Assembly: GCA_031763025.1 (NCBI GenBank)
Contig: JASSKH010000006.1
Span: 15,589,479 to 15,653,478, forward strand
Source of the DNA: Macrocystis pyrifera
Lineage: Eukaryota; Sar; Phaeophyceae; Laminariales; Laminariaceae
Direction of reading: 5' to 3'
Length of the DNA stretch: 64,000 bases
Positions 21,407 to 33,500 of the stretch are shown in pieces (position 1 is the first letter of the stretch; every line of letters begins with the position of its first letter). The notes beneath the pieces are model-generated. The model did not search any database. It was not told where the DNA came from and saw nothing but the letters and a program-made list of their open reading frames with translations. The position numbers and the translations under genes are program-made.

Positions 21407-23023
21407 TGGGGGTGGGTACCTTAAAAAACCTGGTTTGAACCGGTTTTGGGAAATCTAAAAACCTCGTTTTTGTGCCGGTTTAAACCGGTTAACCGGATAA
21501 AACCGGAAACCAAAAAAGGTAAACCGGTTTAAACCGGCAGTACCGGGCAAATTGTTTGTTGATTTTCGACAGAATAATAATATTACCAGTTCACTGATAA
21601 TCGACAGCACCAGTTGCAGGACTGGTATTAGCAGAGCATGTAGCATACTACGTACCTGGTACCCTGGTAAGTGTTGACATCAACCAAACCTCGGCTGACA
21701 TTTTTCTTCGCGTAATGTTTATAAGATTAAGGAAACGTATGTAAAGGGTTCGTAGACTCGTAAACCAGGTGTAATATATGATGTGCATATATGCATATAC
21801 AAGGGGGCATATATGTGTGAATATGTGTTGTGTGCTGTGTGTGAAGGTGACCTAATTGACACTTTGCTTTCTTGAGGAGACGACGTACAACGACCCCCAT
21901 ATCATAAGAGTGCTCCTATGTCCTATGCTATGAATAATGGTATATACGATGCGAAGACTAGCGACGACACAGACAGATAGTCGCTGTCGTGTGAATTTCG
22001 TTCTGTGCACTGCTGTAGTAACTCTAAATTGCTGGTTAGCTGGCTATCTTGCTCCACCCCTTGGCAGTGGGTGCCAGCGAAAACGCGTGACAAAAGCTGG
22101 TTGCCAGATTGGTTTCGGATAAAATCGTGCTCATTCATCGTGAAATCGTGACACTTCCGTTTTGTGCTTTTGCAATGTATTTGCACGCTGACAGTATGGC
22201 TATGCTGTTTTACCTGGATGTCAGGATAGTTATATGTAGGTGATCCTGGTTCAGGTGGCGTAGCTTCTTGGGGTGTTGGGTGTGGGCGCTGCCAGCTTGG
22301 GGGCTGCCATGGTTAACTTGCCCCCCCATTTGTTCCGGTGGCGTTTACAGGTGATGTAATGTCTGGGTCGGTGCCCTGTAGTGAACACTGTAGGGGTGGG
22401 TGTTTCACTTTGTTACTAAACGCGAACAAATGACTGCTGTTCGGTGTTCAATAGCCTTCGGGGGGGGGGGGGGGGGCACCGATGCAAAGCCAAGCGAGAA
22501 ATAAACGACCAATTACTCACCATCGGTTGTTTCTTTTGGTGCCACGCAGTTCATCATCGCGAGACCCCGAAAATTTCCTGTTCTCTTTTTTGTCTCCTAT
22601 GATACATGACCACGATCCATGTCAACTTGTGTAAAACCTTGCCAGTAAGGGCATCAATATACCAGGAACACATTATACGTTTATACGTATCAAGTATACA
22701 ATTGAGCTCGTCGAGCCTGCTGCACGTCCTCCATGCCTCAATTTATTTCAGAGATTGCTACATTACCAGAGCAGCGTAATAGCCTTATAGTTGAAGCTCT
22801 ACGCGAATACATGATATACTACCAGGCGGTAGGTGTACGGTGCTGCTCTGCCACTGTTTGTATCTCAGTACATATCTAGGCAAGGTCTTATTTTCTTTGC
22901 ATGAAATCATGAAAAGCCGATTAAAACCGGGTTAATAACACGGTTTTACCCGGTTTTCGTTTACAGAATAACGCCTCGGTATCCGTTTTTTTTATTCATT
23001 TTCCCCTAAGGTGCCCACCTCTA
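21407..23023. mobile_element. Non-autonomous hAT transposon with perfect 8-bp target-site duplication
   Basis: The ends are TGGGGGTGGGTACCTTAA (left) and TAGAGGTGGGCACCTTAG (right, reverse complement), of the form common in hAT elements. GTGATGAG flanks both ends (21399-21406 and 23024-23031). Inside each end are clusters of ACCGGTTTAAACCGG-type palindromes (21428-21548 and 22917-22965). The 1.6-kb interior has no transposase-like frame. It includes a 17-G run at 22460-22476. Confidence 0.85.
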
Positions 23024-23031
23024 GTGATGAG

Positions 23032-23100
23032 GTGAAGTGAGGTGAAGGTGCAACGTGGTGAGGTGATATATGAGGAAGTGAAGGTGCTCAGGGAGACCGA
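23032..23100 (+). repeat. GAGGTGAAG short tandem repeats
   Basis: Degenerate GAGGTGAAGTGA units flank the hAT insertion, whose target duplication is itself part of this motif. Confidence 0.6.
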
Positions 23101-23309
23101 TGGAGGAGCGCTTGCGACCATCGCCCCGAAGAACAACAGCACAGCCAGTAAGGTGAGGCTACTGACATGCAGCCAACTTTGCGTTCGGCAGTCCACTGCA
23201 TGAAATAACCAGCATCTTTAATCTGCAATGATGCATCTCAAAAAGCTTTCAGCCTTTACCGATGCCAGTGGAAACCCGCGAGGGGATGCGGTAGTAGCGG
23301 ACAGCTGCA

Positions 23310-23605
23310 ATGCGGCACAACAGCAGCACAGGAGCTGGGGGTACACTCGACCTTATAGACTGCGCCTCTGCTTGAACTATCGTGTACCGTGTACCGTCAT
23401 GGCGGTGTGTGCGTGGAGCAGCGTCTCTTCTTGCAGTAACGCAGAGCATAACGTGACCAAGCTGGAATATTGACTACTGTACGACTATGTCCGTGAAAGT
23501 ATGGACCACTGTGTAATTCATACTAAATAATTGACGTTCCTTAAATGCCTGGTTATTTACTACTGTACGACTGTGTCCGTCAAAGTAAGGACCGCTGTGT
23601 ACCCC
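23310..23605 (-). repeat. 86-bp minisatellite locus, ~1.5 units plus shared flank
   Basis: This is the reverse complement of the locus at 32910-33500. A shared segment (about 23310-23465) is followed by one full and one partial unit with TACTGTACGACTGTGTCCGT and AAGGACCGCTGTGTA. It lies directly upstream of the forward LINE. Confidence 0.75.
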
Positions 23606-26600
23606 ATAGCTTCGGCCTGCTTCGTCCTTGGGGTGGGCCGAGGACGTCCGCCATGACCTGCAACGGTCTAGCGACAGTCACACGAGCATCGAGCCTCGGG
23701 CTGGACGGAGGGTAAGCCTCGCACGGTCCGGCTGGTGGCCTGTTCACTCTAAGGACCGCGTGGGTTCTCAACTCCGACGCCAAGGAGTTCATCCCTTAGG
23801 CGGGACGGGTACATCACCACAGCAGAGAGCGTTACGTGGGCAGCTGAGGAAGTGGAGAGGCTGGCCACAGCGTGGGTATGCATGCACGATAGGAAGGATG
23901 GGAGTGTTGGCAATGGCTGGGACGGCTGCACCCAGACAATAGAAACCAAGGCACGTACCGGTCTACGAAACGGAGAACCATATTCGTCACAGAGAAGAAA
24001 AACAAGCAAAATAAGCAAAAAAGCAGGCGTGGACGAGCTTCACGTCGGCCGGCAAAGGAAACAGCACGTGAGGCTCGTAAGAGACATAATGAGGCACTTG
24101 TGGCGGTAGCGACCTACAACGTGCGTTTCCTGGCTGTAAAGGGGAATAACGGGTACGGACTTGACGAGCGTGTATTGGCAAAGGGACGGCAACTCGGTTG
24201 TGACTTCGTTGGCCTGTAGGGAGCTCGGAGATCCGGCAGCACGACGCTCCGTGCGGCAGGGTATCGCGTTTTCTGTTCAGGTCAAGAAAAAACAGATGCC
24301 AGGCAAGGGTTGCACGGAGTAAGTCTAACTGTCAAGGAGTCGTTGTGCAGTGAGTCTGTGTACACTCACCAGTTCATGGACGAACGGCTTACATCTATGC
24401 GCTTCGAGCTGGCTAGCAAATGCGCGGCAGTTAACTTCTAAGTTGCGTATGCTCCAACCGGTAGTACCAAGGATGCCGAACTGAAATGTATTTTCTGGTA
24501 GAAGCTGAAGGACTCGGTGGAAACGATCCCGACGAAAGAGTGCCTGTTTGTACTCATGGATGCCATTGCACGAACTGGACAGAGGATGAAAGGATGCGGT
24601 GATGATGGAAGTAGATTGCTTGGAACATATGGACGTGATGTTCGTAACGATAGAGGTAAATGACCCATTTCGTTCGCCACCAATTGCAAGTTTGCTCTCA
24701 CCAACATGTTGTTCAGCACGCGCAAGGGTGGGATATCGCATACGCACAACGGGACCAGTCCGAATGACTGTAAGCGGATCGATGACAGCCTAACCCGTCA
24801 AGCCCATCGACCTGAAGTACAAGATGTTCAAGTCGTCCCACACCCTTCTGCCCCAGCTAAGGCTGACTCAGACCAGAACATCTTGCATATCAAAGGCCGA
24901 CTTAGTGGTCACTATACGCCCAACAGACAAACACGGAAACCCCGAAAACACCGAGAATTCGACAGGCAACCTAATGACCGATAAATAGTGTCGTGAACGA
25001 GAGGCAGCGAGGGTCGTTTCCACTCTCAACCATCTTATCCAGCCCCGTAATACGTCTGGCATGCTTGAGTATTTTACAGCGGCTATTATTGATGCTGTAG
25101 AAAAAGAGGTGGCACCCGTCCACGTCGCCACCGCAGACATAAATGGCGTGAGTCTGCCGACACCTTGGCCGCATTCATGCTGACACGGACAGCGAGGGAA
25201 GATGCGCGACAATTCTTGCGTGCCCACCCCCGGGATAGAACCGCGTGGAAGATTTTGATATCTGCGTGTCGAACCTGCAGAAGGTGATTGCCGCAGGACT
25301 GAATGCGTACTTGGAAGAGTACCTCGCCGAAACCGAACGACTGCTAGCGGATAACGACCAGAGGGGATTCTACAAGCACCTTAAGAGTACGGTGGGATCG
25401 GATGGGACTAAAGCGAGGATCGAGCAGTTCCTCAGGGACGAGGATGGCATGCTGTTGCGGGATAAGGTTTGACTTCGTCAACGATGGTCGGGGCTTTACC
25501 ACAAACTCTTGAACCCGAAATCGCTGAAACTCGACCTCACAATCATCGACCTTTTGCCAGCGCGATCGCTTAAGCTATCGCTCGGAGATGAATCATCCAT
25601 GGACGATATGACGGGAGTACTTGAGGGGAAATCAACTTGGAAAGTTGTTGGGCAAGATGGTCTCCCGGCCGAACTCCTAAACCTCGATCACCCCGCATTC
25701 GCCCATTGCTTTCACAACAGCTTTGTCAAAATATGGGTAACACGAGAAGTCCCCCAGCAATGGAAAGATGCGATCATCAAAGTCCTTACAAAAAGAAGGA
25801 CCACACTGATTGCAAAAACTACAGAAATGTTTCGTTTGTTGCCCACGCAGGCAAAGGTTTGTTAAAAATCGTCGCGTCCCGCCTCAGCAACTACTGCGAG
25901 ATCGCGGGATTACTCCCGGAAGAACAGTGCGGCTTGGCTTCCGCCCCGCACGATCAACGATTGTATGTTGTTCGTCTTGCGGCGGGTGCAAGAGCTCGGA
26001 CGACAGAGGAAAATCCTTCTGTACGTGTGCTTTATAGATCTGCAGGAAGCTTACGACGCAGTCGACTGTGAGCTGCTATGGGAGGTACTCACACGCGTTG
26101 GAGTACTGATCAAGATACTGACAATTATCCGCAATTTCCACGAACCCATGTGGACTCGCGTGCGTACGGATGACGGCGATCACTCGGAATGGTTTTTGAT
26201 GTCAGGCAGGGGCTGCGTCAAGGCTGCGAGCTATCACTGTTATTATTCAACGTGTTCTTCTGCTGCGCTACATGTCGTACTAGTAAGAGTACGCTTCAGC
26301 CAAGACAAAGCCATCGTAAGGGATTTGGTTCAACTCGGTGATGCTGGAGTAGTCGGAACTCAGGAGCAGGAGCCGTTGGTGTGCGTGCGAAGGGCTGTGT
26401 AGGGCATGTTGTACGCCGATGACGCAGGAATTATCTCGACGTCGGCTGAGGGGCTTGCGAAAAAGATGACAGCCTTCGAACCAGCAGGCCTCACGGTATC
26501 GGAAAAGAAGACAGAGACAATGCTTCTACGAACACCAGACCAGGCATCCCTCACACCACCGCTCGTCATCGAAGCAGCAGGCCAGAGATATAAGCAGGTG

Positions 26601-28000
26601 GCCCAGTTCTTATATCTGGGCGTTGTGTTTCACGAAATTGCTGATCTCTCGCTCGAAATCGGCGGACGGATCCGTCTCATGCGGGCATGCCTCAAACGGT
26701 TCGGCCCGAAGTTGTACGATAGGATGACCGCCCCATTTATCCTGAAAGTCCCATTGCTGAAGGCCGAGGTGATTGAGACCCTGCTGTACGGGTGTGACGT
26801 GGACCCTCAGAACGGAACACTTTGCCAAGCTTCGGATGGCTCACCAACCAGTATTTTGGCCAGTCATTCCAGCGCCGACTTCGTACTGACCACGCCAGCC
26901 TGTCGTACACGAGGGCCTTCAACATGACACGTTGCGGGAGCATCGAAACGACCATCCGCAAACAGCGGCTCTTCTTTGCGGGGGCCGTAAGCAAGGAGCG
27001 ATTACCCAGTCGGGTAACGTTGGGAACAATGGCTGGTGGGGAGAACCCGAGACCTGGCGGACAGTTTAAGACTTGGCATAGATGCACAGTCGAAGACCTT
27101 AGGGAGTTCCGAGCCACCGAAGGGTCAGCGGAATAGGCCCCCTTAGTGTTTGGAGCTGAGACCGCACTGTGGTCCACTGCCGCAAAAACGGATGGGAAGT
27201 GGTATCGGGGGATCCTCAAAGGCGCCGAACGGTTCATGGCGAGGTAGAACGAGCATGAGGCACAGCTGAGTAGGCAGCGCCGCGCATCCGCCGTATGTGG
27301 TGTTCAATGGAATGGGGGGAGGGGGAGTAACAGGAGGAGTGGAAAGAAACCCGATCAAGGGAATGTGGGGAGGGGGGGGGGCACGAGGAGTAGAAGGGAA
27401 ACCGCGGTGGACGAAAGTAGGAAGGAGATAGCAGACAGGGAAGCAAGGCACTAGGCCGACTAGGAAGCAGAACATGCGTATGTTACTATGCTATTCGTGC
27501 GGCCAACTGATGGTGCAGCTTGTACGAACGTGGTCTTCGATGGTCTTGTTTTTTTTTTGTTTTGTTTTGCGCTTGATCCTGTGAATTTTATTTTATTTCT
27601 TTCTCTTTCTTTCTTGATGTGACAATCCTTACGAAACGAGTATTGTGGCGTGGGTGGATGACGAGCCTGCTTTGCTTGTTTCGTAGCGTCTGACGCCGAG
27701 GGGCGGGGCATAGTTGACGAACACGGGACGGAGGCGGCAGACAGGGGAGCAAGGTCCCAAGCGAATCAGTAGGGAGAACCTGGCTATGCTATTCATACCA
27801 CAAACTGCTGCCACAGCCTGGAGGGTACTTTGTGCTTCGGTTTGCCTGTTATTTTCCCTTGCCAGTTGGTTATTAGTCTCAATCTATTTAAAAGAGGGTG
27901 GTGTTGTATTTTTCTTCAACGCTCTTTGGTTTCAAGTGAGAACTTGTATCTCTCTATTAATAGGTTTGAATAATCGGCACGGACACTGATTGTGCTGGCT
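23606..28000 (+). mobile_element. LINE retrotransposon copy 2, degenerate, with long 3' UTR
   Basis: The presumed 5' UTR (23606-24030) precedes EEP and RT coding remnants (24030-27454). The 3' UTR follows, with T-rich tracts and the conserved CGTCTGACGCCGAGGGGC block near 27689. A deleted form of the terminal tail, CGGCACGGACACTGATTGTG, lies near 27977. The element boundaries are inferred from other copies. Confidence 0.75.
24030..27454 (+). pseudogene. LINE EEP endonuclease-reverse transcriptase, many stops and frameshifts
   Basis: EEP remnants start with VATYNVRFLAVKGNNG near 24113. In-frame stops appear at the QETRR position (24219) and near 24440 and 24500. ECLFVLMDA and a degraded KADSDQN region follow. 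RT motif A (FIDLQEAYDAVD) lies near 26030. Motif B is scrambled (near 26205), and motif C (YADDAGII) at about 26412 directly follows a stop. The C-terminal RLFFAGAV and PGGQFKTW segments are present. It is the same family as the copy at 60 kb, and the number of lesions marks it as older and inactive. Confidence 0.85.
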
Positions 28001-28415
28001 GTCGAGGCAAATTTTATACGTCACGGGACAGCTTACGCGGACTTTAATGCGTTCGAGCGCTGTTCTCATTTTGGCTGCCTTTTCTCGTAAAGTCGCAGTT
28101 GGAGTTGGTGAGTGTGACGAGAGAGACCAACCGGGACCGGCACAAACGGCCCTTAGGCAGGCGGGGTTCGGCTCATACTGGGTGGGTCTGCGTGCTGGCT
28201 ATCGGTGCTACTCGTGGTCGCACTGGGGGAAGCATAGTAATTCGTCGTGGTTCGTGAAGGATATTCGACATGTTAGAAAATATGTGCTTCGTGTTGTAGG
28301 TATTTTTAATATTAATAAGATGCACGAGACACTTTTACAGCCTACTTCTTAATACTATCAAAAGAAGCTCGACGCACTGTTGCCTATTCTGAAAAACATA
28401 CCTGGTACCTGATAT
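28001..28415. other. No feature recognised
   Basis: This stretch between a LINE tail and a DNA transposon has one 120-codon open frame without motifs. Confidence 0.5.
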
Positions 28416-28449
28416 GTAATAATCAAGGCTTATCACAGTGACTGAGAAT

Positions 28450-28745
28450 CGTGACGGGACGGGACGCGACAGATTTGACTCGTTTGGCGGGAAAGATGAA
28501 TGAAAACGGGACGGGACGGGACGGTAAATTGAGGCCATAAAAAGTTGGCGGGATGGGACGGGACGGGACAGCGGGTGCCAAATTTCTCGACGGGACGGGA
28601 CGGTAAATATTTTCCCCCTCGGCGGGACTGGACGGTCAATATTTTTTTCCTCGGCGGGCCGGGACGGTAAATATTGTTTTCCTCGGCGGGACGGGACGGT
28701 AATTTTCTTTTTCTTCGGCGGGGCGGGACGGTAAATATATATTTT
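28450..28745. repeat. Left subterminal GGGACGGGACGG array
   Basis: About seven units of CGGCGGGACGGGACGGTAA alternate with AATATTTTT-type spacers, period about 40 bp. Confidence 0.85.
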
Positions 28746-29939
28746 TTCTTTCCCGCCGCACGGTCGGCGCGGTTGTACGTGAAAAAAATCCCGCACATTG
28801 CTGGTTCCGCGAAGGGAGCCGTCCCGACGCAGACGTTTCTTCTCGACCCGCGCAGCCCAAGCCCCGAGAAATGCTGCCACCACACGGACGACGTCTTCTG
28901 ATTTCTTCCACCACTGCCCCAAGCACTGTTGTTGCGTTTCCAGCTCATGGTGGCTGTTCTGACATATGGTTGTGCTTGCGCTGTGTTACTGTGGTGGTTG
29001 TGGAGGTGGAGGTGGTGGTGGCGGCGGTGGTGATTCTAGTGCCGCTGCTGGTCGATCGACCCCGCCGGTGAGATAGGCATCCATGGCGTCCGTGCCGGTC
29101 ACACCAAAAATGTTAGGAGACAGCATTTTCACCCCTTGACAGACGGCAACTTTGCATTGACATTAACATACTTTGACTACCACCAAACTACTAGGTTTCA
29201 ATGGGTAACACTCGGCCCTACATCCTTGACAGCGCATGTTTTGCGTCCCGCTTGATGGCATGTCTCCTGAAATCTTTTTGGGCCACACCCGTACTGGTGT
29301 GATCGTGAGTTGAGTGGTCTGCTGTTTGTGTGTGGTGGCGAGCCTGTGGCAGGTGTTGTGTTATGATACGAGTACTCTTCTTTGAGTTGCGAGCGGAAAT
29401 ATCAAGTATGAAGAATCTTTAAAAAAGTGAAAAGAAAAAACACCAGGTACGTATACACTTACTACTTGGTATTAATAGTAATTTTCATTATTTTTCGTGG
29501 GTGGTCCATTTTGTACTTTACCTTCATTTGAAAGTAAATAAAAACAAATCATCAACCAGTTGCTGATCAACACTATCAGCACAGCTTTTTCTAGCAGAAG
29601 TAAATGTGGCGCCCAGCAATTTCATACCACTTCTGACCAGGTATTATATAAGCAAGATGATGAAAATACGTCATCTGTGAGTTCGACTGATTAATAATTA
29701 AATAGTTGATACCCAATTTTGCAAGCTGGGTAATACGCCTACTACTATTCTATACATATTTCATTTATAGATGGGAGTTGGGCAGAATTTATGATAACAC
29801 TTGTATTTATATAGGAATTACTATTGAAGCTTGTTACAACTCGAAATTTCTTGATTAATTTCGTAATTCGTGGTGGAAAAGGATGGGAACAGACGACCAC
29901 GAATGTTTCTTGTAGGGGACGAGATGCCGGAAGCGGTGC

Positions 29940-30212
29940 CAAGACGGGACGGAACGATAATTTCCTACGGGAGAGATTTTATCGGCGGGACGGGACGGTA
30001 ATTTTTCGGTGTCACGGCGGGACGGGACGGTAATATGTCGGTGTCACGGCGGGACGGGACGGTAATTTGTAACGGGAGAGGTTTTATAGGCGGGACGGGA
30101 CGGTAAGTGACGACGGTCAGGGATTTTGTCGGCGGGACGGGACGGCGGGACCATTTTGACGGCGGTTTTACCGTTCCGCCCCGTCCCGTCCCGCCGTTAC
30201 CGTCCCGCCGAA
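29940..30212. repeat. Right subterminal GGGACGGGACGG array
   Basis: About six units of GGCGGGACGGGACGGTAAT run outward. The last part switches to the complementary CCGTCCCGTCCCGCCG, so the end itself can fold back. Confidence 0.8.
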
Positions 30213-30269
30213 ATCACTGTGATAAACCTTGGTAATATTTGATACCTGGTATTCTGGTGCGTGTGTTCT

Positions 30270-32880
30270 TCTGGAACTTTGTACACCTCGACATCCAGCA
30301 CAACCAGTGTCTGTGCGGAATCTTCAATCTTAAGAGACTACTGTTGTTGGTTGTTTATTTCACATTAAACCGTTCTTTCTACACGTCGACATCAAGCACA
30401 ACCTGTGTCCGTTCCGATTCTTCAATCCTAGAGAGATACAAATTATGTGGTCACAAAGCTACGCCACAGAGATACACTACGTTGATACGTGTGCAATGCA
30501 ATGCCATGCCATCATACTGCGTACAACAGGTATACGACATACATTCCATAACCTAGAGAAACGAAACGAAACAAAGAGAAAATACAAAAACAAAAACGAA
30601 GACAATTCGAAAGAGAAAAAGAAACAAGAGAAAAGAAACAAATATATACCTGGTATATATATAACAAACAAACCATCGTGCCCCCCCCGCACGGGTTTGG
30701 CAGACACTTGAAAAGAACGAGCTGGAGAAAAAAAAAGGAAAAAGAAAAAAATATCACTAGTCGTCAACAGAGTAAGACTAAGAACCAAGGGAAAAATAAC
30801 AGGCAAACCAAACAAAGCACAAAGCATCCTCCAGGTAGCGGCAGCAGTTTATAGTACGAGTAGCACAGCCAGGGTCTCCCTGCTTGTCCGCCTGGTACCT
30901 TGCTACCCTGTCTGCCACCTTCGTCCAGCGGTCGTCAACTATGCCCGGCCCCTCGGCGTCAGACAATACGAAACAAGTAAAGCAGGCTCGTCATCCACCC
31001 ACGCCACACGACTCCTCCAATAAGGCTCATCAATCGGAGAAAGGAAGAGAAAAAAAAATATGATGAAAATCACATAGGGTCAGCGCAAAAAGAAGAAAAT
31101 AAAAAGAAACAAGAAAAAAAAAACAAAAACAACAGCAAGACAAAGGGAGATCACGTTCGAAACAGCTGCACCAGTTGGTGGCACGAGTAGTATAGGCATG
31201 CTCTGCTTCTTAGTCTGCCCGGTACCTGGCTACCCTGTCTGCCATCTCCTTCCTACTTTCGTCCACTGCAGTTTCAATTCTACTCCTGTTCCCCCCCCTC
31301 TCCGCATTCCCTTGGTCGGGTTTTCTGCTAGTCCTCTTGTTGCCCCTCCTCCCCCGATTCCCTTGGGCACCACCCACGGCGGATGCGCGGCGCTGCCTAC
31401 TCGGCTCAGCCTCAGCCTCGTGCCACCTCACCATGAACCGTTCGGCTGCTTCGAGGATCCCCCGGTACCACTTCCCCGCCTTTTTTGCAGCAGTGGGCCA
31501 CAGCGCGGTCTCAACTCCAAACACCAAGGGAGCAAGTTCCGTTGACCCTTCGGTGGCTCGAAACTCCCTAAGGTCTTCGACTATGCATCTATGTCAAGTC
31601 TTAACCCGTCCGCCAGGTCTCGGGTTCTCCCCACCAGCCATCGTCCCGAACATTACCCGACTGGGTAATCGATCCTTGCTTTGCCGTACCACCCCCCCCC
31701 GCGAAGAAGAGACGCCGCTTGCGGATGGTCGTTTCGATGCTCTCGCAACGTGTCATCTTGAGGGCCTTCGCGTACGAGAGGGTGGTACGGTCAGTACGAA
31801 GTCGGCGCTGGAAGCCAATGACTCGCAACAGGACTTGGTGGTGAGCCGTCCGAAGCTTGGCAAAGTGTTCCGCTCTGAGGGTCCACGTCACACACCCGTA
31901 GAGCAGGGTCTCAATCACCTCGGCCTTCAGCATTCGGACTTTCAGGCTTAGGGGGGCGGTCGTCCTATCATACAGCTCCGGGTCGAACCGTTTGAGGCAT
32001 GCTCGCATGAGACGGACCCGTCGGTCGTTTTCGAGCGAGAGGTCAGCATTTTCGTGGATATCGCCGCCTAGGTACAAGAACTGGGCCGTCTGCTTATACC
32101 TCTGGCCTGCTGCTTCGATGACGAGCGGTGGTGCGAGGGTTTTCTGGTCTGGCGTTTGCAGAAGCATAGTCTCTGTCTTCTTTTCCGACACCGTAAGGCC
32201 TGCTGCTTCGAAGACAGTCACGATGACTGTCATCATTTTCGCGAGCCCTTCAGCCGACTTCGAGACAATCCCTGCGTCATCGGCGTACAACATGCCCCAT
32301 ACAGCCCTTCGCTCGCACGCCACGGCTCCTGCTCCTTCGTTCCGACTACTCCAGCATCACTGAGTTGGACCAAATCCCTTACGATGGCTTCGTCATGGCT
32401 AAAGCGTACTAGTACGACGTACAACGCAGCAGCGAAAAATACGTTGAACAGTAACGGTGACAGCACACAGCCTTGCCGCAATCCCTGCGTGACATCAAAC
32501 CATTCCGAGTGCTCGCCGTCATCCGTTCGCACGCGAGCCCGCATGCCATCGTGGAAATTACGGATAATTCTCAGCATCTTGGTTGGTACGCCAAAACGTG
32601 TGAGTACTTCCCATAACAGCTCTCGGTCGACAGAGTCGTACGCTTTCTGCAGATCGATGAAGCACAAGTACAGGGGGATTTTCCTCTGTCTTCCAAGCTC
32701 TTGCAACCGGCGCACGACGAACAACATCTCCGGGCGACAGTTTAAGCGGTCGTGGTGGCAAGAGGTCGATGATCGTGGAATCGAGTTTAAGCGATTTCGT
32801 GTTCAAACGTTTGTGGTAAAACCTCCCCCACCGTTCACGAATTCGCACCTTATGTGGCCCAGCAAGGCTGCTGCGCCGCG
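30270..32880 (-). mobile_element. LINE copy 3, 5'-truncated, with full 3' UTR
   Basis: Coding similarity runs from 32850 down to 31210. The 3' UTR follows (31200-30760 and the terminal tail 30720-30345). The tail ends ACGGTTTAATGTGAA next to an AAC-like tract. A second partial tail (about 30275-30335) lies beyond the tract. The 5' end is cut inside the RT region at IRERW. Confidence 0.85.
31210..32850 (-). pseudogene. LINE reverse transcriptase fragment with internal deletion
   Basis: The fragment starts at [14 protein letters not shown]. Compared with the copy at 60 kb, about 370 nt are missing between the LKLSPGD and [11 protein letters not shown] segments (near 32740), with ATG microhomology at the junction. 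RT motif A ([12 protein letters not shown]), motif B ([14 protein letters not shown]) and motif C ([12 protein letters not shown]) all remain but lie in two frames. The C-terminal domain with RLFFAGG and the terminus EMADRVARYRAD follow. It cannot be active, since it lacks the endonuclease. Confidence 0.9.
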
Positions 32881-32909
32881 TCAGGGCTTGTAGTTGCGTG
32901 TTAGTGCTG

Positions 32910-33500
32910 TGACGTAAGTATTTAAGGAACGTTAATTATTCAGTATGGATAATATAGCGGTTCGTACATCACCGACATAGTTGTACGGCAGTAAATAGTC
33001 AGGTATTTAAGGAACATCAATTGCTTTGTATGAATTGCACAGCGGTCCTTATTTTGACGGACACAGAGTGGTACAGCAGTAAATGTCCAGCTATTTAAGG
33101 AACTTTAATTATTTAGTGTGGATAACACAGCCGTCCTTACTTGCACCGACATAGTCATACAGCAGTAAATAGTCAGGTATTCAGGGAACGTTGACTATGT
33201 GGGATGGGATACACAGCGGTCTTTACTTTGACCGGACACAGCCGTACAGTAGTAAAAGGCCAGTTATTAAAGGGACCTTGACTATTGAGCATGAATTACA
33301 CAGCGGTCTTTACTTTCACCGACGTGGTCGTACAGCAGTCAATATTCCACCTTCGTCACGTGAAGCTCTGCGTTGCTGCAAGACAAGGAGACGCTGCTCG
33401 ACGCACACACTTCCATGGGACCCGAAGAACGGTACACGGTACACGACCGTCCCAAGAGAGGCGCAGTCTGTAAGGTCGAGTGCACCCCAGCTCCTCATAT
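32910..33500 (+). repeat. 86-bp minisatellite locus, five units plus shared flank
   Basis: Five units of 84-88 bp (32910-33345) share GTATTTAAGGAACGTTAATT, CACAGCGGTCCTTAC and GTACAGCAGTAAATAGTC. The unique flank that follows (33345-33500, with CTGCAAGACAAGGAGACGCTG) is shared with 23310-23465. Confidence 0.85.

Larger units (their letters stand above)
28424..30231. mobile_element. hAT-like DNA transposon with GGGACGGGACGG subterminal arrays
   Basis: The terminal inverted repeats CAAGGCTTATCACAGTGA and CAAGGTTTATCACAGTGA match at 17 of 18 positions. They are flanked by GTAATAAT (28416-28423) and GTAATATT (30232-30239), an 8-bp duplication with one change. Both ends carry arrays of GGCGGGACGGGACGGTAA plus a T-rich spacer. 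The interior minus-strand frame (near 28900-28780) has SSVWWQHFS, which may be the start of a BED-type finger, but no complete transposase is present. Confidence 0.8.

Noticed and set aside
28335-28948. 195- and 171-codon minus-strand frames with RPVPPR repeats
   Set aside because: The C-terminal parts are translations of the GGGACGGGACGG array; only the first ~40 residues might derive from a transposase N-terminus.
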